12,860 nt of DNA, from assembly GCA_030849065.1 (NCBI GenBank), contig JASAON010001320.1, positions 1 to 12,860 of the forward strand, written 5' to 3'. Source of the stretch: Jaenimonas drosophilae. Taxonomy: Eukaryota; Euglenozoa; Kinetoplastea; Trypanosomatida; Trypanosomatidae. Position 1 is the stretch's first letter; each line of letters opens with the position of its first letter. Both the position numbers and the translations under genes were made by a program. The notes under the pieces were generated by a model. The model ran no database searches, was not told the origin of the DNA, and was given only the letters and a program-made list of their open reading frames with translations. Shown here piece by piece: positions 1 through 7,188 of this stretch.

Positions 1-892
1 CCGCAGCTTCTCATTGCTTAAACACGTTCTAGAGTGGTTGTTAGCTATCAGATGTCGCATCCTCCTTCTTTTATACGAACCCTCGGCCCATTTTCCGAAG
101 GGATTCTCCTTTTTTTTCTTGGCAAGTGTGCTTTCTTTCTGTCTTGTTCGAGTATCCTGTACGCACCACCATCAAACAACAAAAAATTACATGTTTCAGT
201 TTTTTTTTTACATATTGGGTATGCGTAGGAAAAAAAACCCGTAGAGGGGTAGCTCCAATGCCGTCGCGAGTGCGATGGGGTGCTGACGTTTGTTTCTTCG
301 TTTTCTTTGAATGGAAACAGATTCTGACTTGAGCGGTCATGTTTGTTTGCTCATTTGCTGGTAGGCGATTGCTGTGTTCTCTATTGTGTTGAAGTTTCTG
401 TGTGCCTCTTTGAGTGACAACAGCACGACGAGCCTATTCCCATACATGTTCGTGGATGGCATTTTTCGTCTTGGGTGTTGTTTCATGCTGCGGCGTACGT
501 GAAGCGTTTTTTTTTCTGTTTTTGGTTTCAGCTATGAATGTGTAGTGGAGTGTCCGCGGGCACATCATGCTGAGACAATTTTTAGTGGATTGTTTGTTCA
601 CTGGTGATTGATGATTTTTTGGTGTCTAATGCAATGTTTATATCATGTTGGGTACCTTTTATCTTGACCATCCCTGTGACACCTTTATCCACGGGATTAC
701 ACCGACGCGCGTGAGTTTTGCTTTCTTTTTTGTTCGCCAAATTTCCACGTAGAGCCAAGAGTTTATGTTCGTCATCCGATGCCAGGACCTGTGTTATAAC
801 AGCGCTAGGGGCATGTACTGACTTTTGGTTGTGATTTACGTTTTCTATATTATGCGTGTGATCGCTTTCGCAGGCTGCGGTTCAACAGTAGC

Positions 893-1144
893 ATGTGTGC
901 ACATTGGTTACTGGCAAATGTTTTCTTTCCCCCTTTCTACGTTCACTTGATGACTCGGAGGGCCACGGAGGCTCTGCCGTACTCCAGCCTTTTATTCCTC
1001 GCCAACCCTTTGCGAAAGCAAATGTTGTGTAGTGAGTCTGGTGGAGGTGGCTCAGACACTGGTTGTTCTTGTTGTACGCCGGTAAACCAGAATGAACCTC
1101 CCAGTTTTGTCTTTGCTGTTACAGCAACTTACGAAGGAATCTGA
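893..1144 (+). other. Possible small ORF, 83 aa, unidentified
   Basis: An ATG-initiated frame of 83 codons follows a T-rich stretch with an AG at about 872, so a spliced-leader acceptor is conceivable. The protein begins MCAHWLLANVFF, is hydrophobic at its N-terminus, and has a Gly-rich then Cys-rich middle (SGGGGSDTGCSCC). I recognise no domain. Codon choice is not clearly that of the confirmed genes downstream, and the frame sits in otherwise noncoding-looking sequence, so chance is the default explanation. Confidence 0.15.
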
Positions 1145-1398
1145 TTGGCCACCTGGTGCCTCTTGCCCTTCCTCACCACCAATAACCGCCCCTTCTTGTT
1201 TCCAACAGACTTGATGAACCCCACATTTGCTGGCTTGAGTGTTTTTTTTTCGTATCTTTGTCCTTTTTCCTCGTGATCCCCCCACTCCACACTCGATATC
1301 TTGCGCCGAAGATACAACGTGCCCGTGGTGCCAGACTCTGTGGCGGAGATGGCCGCGCAGGCCAAACTTTCTTCTGCGGTGGTGTACTTCAGAATCAT
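1129..1398 (-). other. Possible small minus-strand ORF, 89 aa, unidentified
   Basis: From the ATG complementary to 1396-1398 the minus strand reads 89 codons to a TAA. The product starts MILKYTTAEESLACAAIS and ends in a basic stretch (VGNKKGRLLVVRKGKRHQ). Codon use is plausibly coding, with many C- and G-ending codons. Against it, the region 5' of it on the minus strand lacks a pyrimidine tract and acceptor AG, it would be the only minus-strand gene in the window, and the same bases also give an open + frame (about 1277-1594) of equal quality. It may be a relic gene on either strand or coincidence. No family recognised. Confidence 0.2.
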
Positions 1399-1775
1399 GA
1401 CAGTGTTGTGTTCGTACGACGTACAATGTGTGACACGTGACGACGTCAGCACAATCACCCTTCTTTTGGTTGTTCCTGTTGGTTTGCATGTGCAGGGTCA
1501 CCTGACCTCCACTGTGTCCAACCCTAGTGGCCAACTCAGTGAGATGCAGTTCCACAACAACAACACTTACAGATTGTTTTGGTTCTTTTCTTGACTTGAT
1601 TGGCTGTATCCGTGTATGGGCAATGCAACAGGGTCGTGACATGTTGCCCAGAATGGTGCAGGAAAAGTGGTCTTTTCTTCTCATGTATGCTGGTCGAAAT
1701 TGTTGTACTGATGCAGGTACTGTCCTGCTGTGTATGAACGTCTTCACTCAGTCTGATGTGAAGTTACGTCAAATA

Positions 1776-1819
1776 TCCTTCTTTTTGTTCTTTCTTTTTT
1801 CTCTATTGGAAGACATTAG
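1776..1819 (+). promoter_or_regulatory. Putative spliced-leader acceptor for the capping-enzyme gene
   Basis: An almost pure pyrimidine tract at 1776-1807 is followed by AGs at 1811-1812 and 1818-1819, then the ATG at 1826. This would leave a 5' UTR of only 13 or 6 nt plus the spliced leader. It supports 1826 as the start. Confidence 0.7.
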
Positions 1820-1825
1820 GCAAAG

Positions 1826-4819
1826 ATGACGTCTCTTGAGCAGTTTTTTGATGCATGCACTCTCAACTACGTCAACTACTTCCATCGTGTGCCTGTAGCG
1901 TGGTGGAAGAGTGTTCATGAATTGCACACCGTGGACGATCTGGGCTATGCCTGGAGGGCTTCTCCCGACGGTGATGGTGCACTCATGGAAGAAGTTAGTG
2001 AATACTGCCGTGGTGATTTAGAAGGAGAGGGCCAGTTTCCTGGCCCACAATGCATGCCTTTGCGTCGATTGGACACATCTACTGTGTGCGACCCTTCATC
2101 GTCATACACCTTCACAGAGAAGAGTGATGGGCTGCGAATGATTTGGATGTTTCGAGAATCGTCAAGTTTTCCTGTGTGGAAAGGACTGCAAGAGTTGATG
2201 GGAGATGACACAGCAGATGAGCAGAGAAACATCAATGATATCATGGAGCTAGAGTGGGGAAGATATCAACTGGCAGCCACCACAGGCGCACCTCACGTGA
2301 CGATCACAGTCATGGGCCGTCAATTAAGCATGATGAGTACAGACAAGAGCTCAGCAGAAAACGCATTCCGCATTCGCGTAGAGGAGGGTAATACAGAAGT
2401 TGTTCTGGAACGGACCCTTGGCCCCCGCGTGTTGGGATACTGCTTCGATCGTAGCTTGGATGCAGTACATGTGGCCTTGGAAGTGGCCCCCCTAGCTTGC
2501 TCTTTTGTTAGTGCTGTATTGGATGGGGAGCTCCTTGTTGCCACAAAAGACTCAGCGGAGCATCTTCTCTTTGGCGCATTTGATCTTCTTTCTACGCAAC
2601 GGAGAAGTGAGCAGCTGCAGTGGTACTCACGCGATTCTTTGAGCACACGGTATGCACATCTCCAGATGCTGCTCCCAACTACATCCATAAAGAGCAATGT
2701 ATTCGGTGTTATGTGGTTCGTGAAGGAGATGTTCCCACTCTCTTGTGATGGAATGACACAATGTCTGGACAAGTTGGAGCTGAGTGAGAGCGACGGCAGC
2801 TTGTGGTTTGAGCGGCTTGGTGGGTTTCGGTCCAAGAATGACGGGTTGGTGTTCTCCCCCAACAACTTCCCTATTCAGCGTGGCTCATGCGCAAGCCAGT
2901 TCAAGTGGAAGTGGCAGCAGCACCTCTCCGTGGATTTTCTTCTTGCTCCTCCCAAAGATGCCAAAACGTCGGGAGTCGTGAGCTACCACGCCTCGCTCTT
3001 CTTCCTGAAGCGGTCACTCACTTTTGACGGAAAGAAGGGGCTGGCCACCCATTGGCCCCTCATTCGTCCTGTGAGACTAGCCAATCCCCATTGCCTAACT
3101 CTGCAGCAAAGCCAGGTGGTTGAGTGCACCTTTGATGCCACACAACGATGCTGGAGTATGGAAAAACTTCGTCCAGACAAGGTGAGTGCCAACTCGATTC
3201 GTACCGCCATATCAGTCTATGAAGCACTGGCTGAAAATGTTTCTCTGCCGCGTCTTCTTGCGCTGCTCGGTGTGTCTGATGCCGCGACGGATGCCCACGC
3301 CACCCGTCTCACCGGTGTCACCCACAACGCCATCACCGCCCCTCTCGTCAAGCCCATTCTGGACAAGAGACGTGCCTCTGTGAAGCTCATGTTGCGCGTC
3401 GTCAAGAATGCCAATTCTTCGGTGCTTCGTTTGCAATGGTGCACAAACACGAAGCACCCAGAGAGACCACGGTCCATTGTGTCATCCTTGTGTGATGTGT
3501 CGCAGTGCTTCGGCCTGTCTTTTGGACCTGCCGCTGGTGCTGACGGCACCTCTTCCCTGGTGGATCTCCTGTCCATTGAGTTGGCCAACAATGGCGGGAG
3601 CTACGCGTGGTCGGACTTCACGGTGGAGGCGTGCTTCCGACCAGACGTGGGGCGCTGGGAGATTATGGACTTGACACAAAATGATGGAGCAAAGAACAGC
3701 GCAACCTTTGATGGTGTGCTGAGTCATTTGGAGTATATTCTGGATGGCCAACAACCAAAGGTGGCCAGCACACGTCCTCCGTTTGGCGTGCCATCCAGAA
3801 AGCTGGGGAAGCTGCTCACCACATCGCTGGATGAAACCAAGTTCACCAATGCCCACTACGCGGAGAAGACGGCCTTGCTGTCCGATGATGTTCGTAGCAG
3901 CCGCAGCAATTTGCGAAACTTCAACAACATTCTCAAGTCATGGCTCATTTCTACATCCATCACACGTGTGTGCGAGGAGGTGAAGATCAAGAGCAGTGAC
4001 CTGCGTATTCTTGATTTGTGCTGCGGACGGGGAGGTGACCTGCACAAGTGGAAGGCCGTTTCACCCGCTTTTGTCCTGATGATTGACTCATCCATGGAGA
4101 GTGTTGCGGAGGCTGCACGACGGTACTCATCACAAGGAGGCATGAGTACGAAGGTGCTACGCAGTGATACACGTGGTTTTCCAGCCCGTTTCTGTGTGGA
4201 GGATGTCTTTGACCGCAACGGTTCCTTCAAGGACAATCTGCACAAGATGACCGTCAATGCCGCCCTCCATGTGGTCTCATGCCAGTTCTCCATCCATTAT
4301 GGATTTGCATCGACAGAACGAGTGCACTTTGTCATGGATGCCATATCGGCAGCACTTGCTCCGGGCGGTCTCTTCATTGGCACCACAGTTTCGGATGAGG
4401 CGCTCATGGAGCGTGCAAAGAAGGAGGGGAAGGACTTTGGCAACGCCGCCTACCGTGTGTCTTTTGCCTCGTCCTCGGATGTGGAGACGATGGTGCACTC
4501 GGGACGTGCATCGTTTGGTGTGAAGTACTACGCAACAGTGCAGCATTCTGTTTCGGACCTGGCTGAGTACGTGGTTCCATGGTCTGAATTTGTGCAGATA
4601 TGCAGTGCGCGGAAGCTTACCCTCGTCTCAGATGAGCTGTTTCAAGGCGTATATGACCGCAATGTGGCCACGGATGAGTGGCAGTCCATCACCAACGTGA
4701 TTGTTGGAAGAAAGCGGAGCCGTGGAGGTGGTGCTGCTGCCGCTCAGATTGACTTGTCTGAGGATGAGTGGGAGGCAGCGAGGCTCTATCGCGCCTTTGT
4801 GTTTCAAAAGGCACTCTAA
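1826..4819 (+). CDS. CGM1: Bifunctional mRNA capping enzyme: guanylyltransferase plus cap (guanine-N7) methyltransferase
   Basis: A 997-aa nuclear enzyme that would add GMP to the 5' diphosphate end of RNA and then methylate guanine N7. In kinetoplastids this type (CGM1) acts on spliced-leader RNA. Guanylyltransferase motifs are in order: motif I KSDGLR with nucleophile K99, motif III DGE at 233-235, FD around 253, motif IV KNDGLVF at 337-343, motif V KWK at 360-362, and motif VI RPDK at 449-452 in the OB fold. The methyltransferase begins near L696 (LRNFNNILKSWL), with the SAM loop DLCCGRGGD at 730-738, acidic D754 and the CQFSIHYGF segment around 819-827. Residues ~470-690 are not assignable to either domain and contain an OB-like echo of motif VI (see findings). 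R962-R966 (RKRSR) is a likely nuclear signal, followed by an acidic IDLSEDE patch. There is no RNA triphosphatase domain, as expected for CGM1. Start chosen because ATG 1826 directly follows the acceptor. Confidence 0.95.
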   Translation: MTSLEQFFDACTLNYVNYFHRVPVAWWKSVHELHTVDDLGYAWRASPDGDGALMEEVSEYCRGDLEGEGQFPGPQCMPLRRLDTSTVCDPSSSYTFTEKSDGLRMIWMFRESSSFPVWKGLQELMGDDTADEQRNINDIMELEWGRYQLAATTGAPHVTITVMGRQLSMMSTDKSSAENAFRIRVEEGNTEVVLERTLGPRVLGYCFDRSLDAVHVALEVAPLACSFVSAVLDGELLVATKDSAEHLLFGAFDLLSTQRRSEQLQWYSRDSLSTRYAHLQMLLPTTSIKSNVFGVMWFVKEMFPLSCDGMTQCLDKLELSESDGSLWFERLGGFRSKNDGLVFSPNNFPIQRGSCASQFKWKWQQHLSVDFLLAPPKDAKTSGVVSYHASLFFLKRSLTFDGKKGLATHWPLIRPVRLANPHCLTLQQSQVVECTFDATQRCWSMEKLRPDKVSANSIRTAISVYEALAENVSLPRLLALLGVSDAATDAHATRLTGVTHNAITAPLVKPILDKRRASVKLMLRVVKNANSSVLRLQWCTNTKHPERPRSIVSSLCDVSQCFGLSFGPAAGADGTSSLVDLLSIELANNGGSYAWSDFTVEACFRPDVGRWEIMDLTQNDGAKNSATFDGVLSHLEYILDGQQPKVASTRPPFGVPSRKLGKLLTTSLDETKFTNAHYAEKTALLSDDVRSSRSNLRNFNNILKSWLISTSITRVCEEVKIKSSDLRILDLCCGRGGDLHKWKAVSPAFVLMIDSSMESVAEAARRYSSQGGMSTKVLRSDTRGFPARFCVEDVFDRNGSFKDNLHKMTVNAALHVVSCQFSIHYGFASTERVHFVMDAISAALAPGGLFIGTTVSDEALMERAKKEGKDFGNAAYRVSFASSSDVETMVHSGRASFGVKYYATVQHSVSDLAEYVVPWSEFVQICSARKLTLVSDELFQGVYDRNVATDEWQSITNVIVGRKRSRGGGAAAAQIDLSEDEWEAARLYRAFVFQKAL

Positions 4820-4895
4820 ATGCCATTCTTTCTCGTGTAACACAACACAATGGTGGTGAATGTGGGGAGGATGGAACTGTCCTCACGTATCAAGG

Positions 4896-4929
4896 CGATG
4901 ATGATGATGGTGTGTGTGTGTGTGTGTGT
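4896..4929. repeat. Short microsatellite: GAT repeat followed by (GT)10
   Basis: About four GAT units at 4896-4908 run into ten GT units at 4910-4929, in the spacer between the capping enzyme and the Hsp40 gene and just upstream of the pyrimidine tract. It is a simple repeat that could vary in length between strains. Confidence 0.9.
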
Positions 4930-4935
4930 AGGTAT

Positions 4936-4980
4936 TATTCTCTTTTACTTTCATTCATGTATATCTTGTTCAGTGTGTAG
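4936..4980 (+). promoter_or_regulatory. Putative spliced-leader acceptor for the Hsp40 gene
   Basis: A pyrimidine-rich stretch at about 4936-4971 is followed by AGs at 4972-4973 and 4979-4980. The ATG at 5014 then has a 33-40 nt leader with no upstream ATG. An in-frame TAG at 4978-4980 limits any N-terminal extension. Confidence 0.65.
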
Positions 4981-5013
4981 AAGGATTCCCCCATCGCAAC
5001 ACCACGAGCCCTA

Positions 5014-5985
5014 ATGTTTGCCTCGGATATGGATGATGTCTTCAGCGCCTTCTTCGGCGGAGGTATGCCGGGAATGGCTCGTGGGATGCCCCAGCGTCGT
5101 CGTGGCCGCGATGTTGGTCAGGTGCTGCCCGTGACGCTGGAAGACTTGTACAAGGGCAAGACCGTCAACATTGAACGGCAGCGCACGGCACCCTGCAGTG
5201 GGTGCAATGGTTCTGGAGCGAAGGGACGGGGTGCCGGCACGTGCCGAGGCTGCCGTGGTATCGGCACTCGCATGGTTGTCCAGCAGCATGGCATGATGAT
5301 CCAGCAGGTCCAACAAGTCTGCCCGCAGTGCAGCGGCAGTGGCCAGATGGTGAATGAAAAGGACAGGTGCCCGAAGTGCCAGGGTCGGAAGGTTGAGGAG
5401 AGAAGGGAAAACATCACCGTGACCATTGAACGAGGCATGCAAAATGAACAGCAGCTGACCTTCGCCAACATGGCGGACTTCAGCCCAATGGAGTCCGGTG
5501 TGGGTGACCTCATTGTGCAGCTGCGGCAGGTTAAACACAGTGTCTTCACTCGACGAAAGTCAGATTTGTTCATGAAGCAAAAGATTAGTCTGGCAGAGGC
5601 CTTGTGCGGTTTTCAATTCAAGATTATTCACCTGGATGGTCGTGAGCTCGCCGTCCGACGAAGCAGAGGACAAATCACACAGCCTGGTGAGGTGCAATGT
5701 GTCATTGGTGAAGGTATGCCCATTCAACGGTCGAGTACCTTTGGCGATTTAATCATTGAGTTTGATGTGATGTACCCCGACCGCTTGGAGATGTCTCAGC
5801 TGGACATACTTCGACAGTCGTTGCCGCATCCTACGCGTGCCACCCACGAGCACACGGAGGACGGCAGTGAGGTGTGCTACGTAGCCCGGGAGGACCTGGA
5901 AAACCTGTGCCAGGAAATCTCCAAGGATGAGGAGGCCGATAATGAAGAGGCTGGTGGTCAGCAACAGGGCTGCCACCAGCAATAA
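5014..5985 (+). CDS. J-domain-less DNAJA-type (type I) Hsp40 chaperone with C-terminal CaaX box
   Basis: A 323-aa relative of eukaryotic DNAJA/Ydj1 co-chaperones, which normally deliver clients to Hsp70. The protein begins inside what is normally the G/F linker (DDVFSAFFGGGMPGMARG), so the ~70-residue J domain with its HPD motif is missing entirely. What follows is complete: client-binding domain I (~35-60), a zinc-finger region with four Cys pairs (C61/C64, C77/C80, C103/C106, C119/C122), the EKDRC linker typical of DNAJA proteins, domain II with EALCGFQF and HLDGREL, GEGMP, and a C-terminal dimerisation region. It ends CHQQ, a CaaX-type farnesylation signal like those of DNAJA members. An in-frame stop at 4978 and the acceptor just upstream argue that the short N-terminus is genuine. 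It may bind unfolded clients, or pair with a full-length partner, without itself stimulating Hsp70 (inference). The family is certain; the role is not. Confidence 0.93.
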   Translation: MFASDMDDVFSAFFGGGMPGMARGMPQRRRGRDVGQVLPVTLEDLYKGKTVNIERQRTAPCSGCNGSGAKGRGAGTCRGCRGIGTRMVVQQHGMMIQQVQQVCPQCSGSGQMVNEKDRCPKCQGRKVEERRENITVTIERGMQNEQQLTFANMADFSPMESGVGDLIVQLRQVKHSVFTRRKSDLFMKQKISLAEALCGFQFKIIHLDGRELAVRRSRGQITQPGEVQCVIGEGMPIQRSSTFGDLIIEFDVMYPDRLEMSQLDILRQSLPHPTRATHEHTEDGSEVCYVAREDLENLCQEISKDEEADNEEAGGQQQGCHQQ

Positions 5986-6100
5986 ACGTAACCAGAAACA
6001 TGTGTGTTGTTATTGTTGCAGCTCCTTCCTCAAGTTTTTGGCCTATTTTGGTGTGATGACCTCCCTCAAACCTCGTGTGTTGCTGTGTTCTTATTACAAT

Positions 6101-6129
6101 TGTCTCTTTGTTCTCTTCACATTTGTTAG
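6101..6129 (+). promoter_or_regulatory. Putative spliced-leader acceptor for ERCC1
   Basis: A pyrimidine-rich run at about 6101-6127 leads to the first AG at 6128-6129. Further AGs at 6146-6147, 6155-6156 and 6158-6159 are possible alternatives. The leader to ATG 6161 is 31 nt with no upstream ATG. Confidence 0.65.
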
Positions 6130-6160
6130 GCGCCACACTCCTTCTAGCCTACACAGTAGA

Positions 6161-6955
6161 ATGAGTAGCATTCTTGTACACCCACGTGTCCAGACACATG
6201 AGGTTGTCAAGCTGCTTCTGAAGAAGCGCTCCGTTCCTGTCCAGGCGTCATCGCCGAATGCATTGGCAGACATTGCGTGTGGAAACTACTCTGTGATGCT
6301 TGTCACAGATATTGTGGTGGCTTCCAGCCGAAAGGACGCCGTTCAGCAGATGCTCCACGAGCGGTTTGAGGCCTTGCGTCATCGGTCGTCCCGAGCGGCA
6401 ATCATTGTAGTGATGATGGTTTCTTCCGAAGATCCTCCCATTGATGCGCTTCACTTCATCAATTTCTTTTGTGGTGTGGAGTGCAACGTTTCCACGACTC
6501 TGTGCTGGACACCAGCAGAGGCTGCTCAGTTCATTGAGAGCCTTGCACGGCACTCAACCGTCTCGGTGGACTACAACTACCACGGTGCCAAAGATGGAAC
6601 GGACTTGTCTGCCGCACAGTCCTTGATCAATGGCCTGACTCAGGTGCCACACATTACCCGTGCAGATGCCGTTCGATTGGTGCATAAGCACCGTTGTGTG
6701 GCAGACTTCTTGGCCAACACGGATGCTAGCATGGAGACTGTTCCTGGATTTGGTGCGAAGAAACTCCAGCGACTGAGCGCTGTCCTGCACGCACCGCTGC
6801 TTTCCTTCAATGAAAGCGTGAATGACGTCTTGGCCATTCCTCCCCCACGTGCGGAAGAGCCTAGTCAGGCACCCGCTTCGTCGGAATCGGACGCTCGACG
6901 CATTATGCTGGAGTCACTTCAACAGCTTCAGCAGAATGAGGATCAGGATGAATAG
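6161..6955 (+). CDS. ERCC1: DNA excision repair protein ERCC1 (RAD10)
   Basis: A 264-aa non-catalytic partner of the XPF nuclease, needed for the 5' incision in nucleotide excision repair and for some crosslink and recombination repair in the nucleus. The N-terminal part opens ILVHPRVQ and continues through a degenerate nuclease-fold domain with no ERKxxxD active site, which distinguishes ERCC1 from XPF. It includes the segment CWTPAEAAQFIESL that matches the ERCC1 pattern. The C-terminal third, about residues 145-215, is a double helix-hairpin-helix: LINGLTQVPHITRADAVRLV then VPGFGAKKLQRLSAVL (P195-G198), which pairs with XPF. A Ser/Glu/Gln-rich tail follows. The frame is open further upstream to an ATG at 5927 inside the Hsp40 gene, but the acceptor at 6129 and the start of homology favour 6161. 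Confidence 0.92.
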   Translation: MSSILVHPRVQTHEVVKLLLKKRSVPVQASSPNALADIACGNYSVMLVTDIVVASSRKDAVQQMLHERFEALRHRSSRAAIIVVMMVSSEDPPIDALHFINFFCGVECNVSTTLCWTPAEAAQFIESLARHSTVSVDYNYHGAKDGTDLSAAQSLINGLTQVPHITRADAVRLVHKHRCVADFLANTDASMETVPGFGAKKLQRLSAVLHAPLLSFNESVNDVLAIPPPRAEEPSQAPASSESDARRIMLESLQQLQQNEDQDE

Positions 6956-7088
6956 CAACTGCCGCCGTTGTTGCTCAATGTCTGCTGGGGGTGCCCCTGA
7001 CTTGCTACAGGGTCAATCATGTCTCTCTCCACACGTTTTTTTTTTCGGTTATTGGAGCTCCCATTGCCGTACGGGCACCATCGTCATC

Positions 7089-7169
7089 TTATTTCTCTCT
7101 CCACCCGCCTTATTCATGTTTGCTACAAAGCAGCTCCAGCTAAAATCAGTGCTTGCTGGTTATGTTTAG
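7089..7169 (+). promoter_or_regulatory. Putative alternative spliced-leader acceptors for the NFX1-like gene
   Basis: A pyrimidine tract lies at about 7089-7122. The first AG is at 7129-7130, with others at 7132-7133, 7138-7139 and 7168-7169. Use of the upstream AGs retains a short upstream ORF in the leader; use of 7169 removes its ATG. Confidence 0.5.
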
Positions 7170-7188
7170 CAACCTCCATCAAGAATGA
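7162..7188 (+). promoter_or_regulatory. 8-codon upstream ORF whose stop overlaps the NFX1-like start codon
   Basis: ATG at 7162 reads eight codons (MFSNLHQE) to a TGA at 7186-7188. That stop overlaps the main ATG at 7185-7187 as ATGA. This layout is compatible with termination-reinitiation. It is present in the mRNA only if an acceptor upstream of 7162 is used. The arrangement is read directly; function is inferred. Confidence 0.45.

Larger units (their letters stand above)
1..1825. other. Long gene-poor region upstream of the + strand cluster
   Basis: No convincing gene is seen in this 1.8 kb. The first ~890 bases are T-rich on the + strand, with several T runs of 8-9 and an A run near 229-236; about 330-660 is markedly G+T rich. 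Frame 1 opens with six codons and a TAA at 19-21, which could be the tail of an upstream gene but is too short to judge. From about 1130 to 1600 the composition becomes more GC-rich and coding-like, with unidentified open frames on both strands (listed separately). The final part carries the pyrimidine tract serving the capping-enzyme gene. I saw no tRNA B-box, no C/D snoRNA box pair and no tandem array. A region like this at the head of a one-directional cluster could be a transcription start or strand-switch region, or a long 3' UTR of an upstream gene; the sequence alone does not decide. Confidence 0.6.

Noticed and set aside
609..614. TGATGA resembling a C/D snoRNA C box
   Set aside because: No CTGA D box follows within about 200 bases and no terminal stem was seen.
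1052..1747. 231-codon minus-strand frame in the upstream region
   Set aside because: It has an irregular composition rich in His, Arg and Thr with no recognisable motif and no pyrimidine tract 5' of it on that strand.
4820..5013. Search for a J domain (HPD motif) in the spacer before the Hsp40
   Set aside because: No frame encodes a J-like sequence; the spacer is 3' UTR, microsatellite and pyrimidine tract.
5927..6160. 78-codon upstream extension of ERCC1 overlapping the Hsp40 3' end
   Set aside because: The extension is Cys/Phe-rich and unlike ERCC1, and the spliced-leader acceptor at 6129 lies downstream of its ATG.
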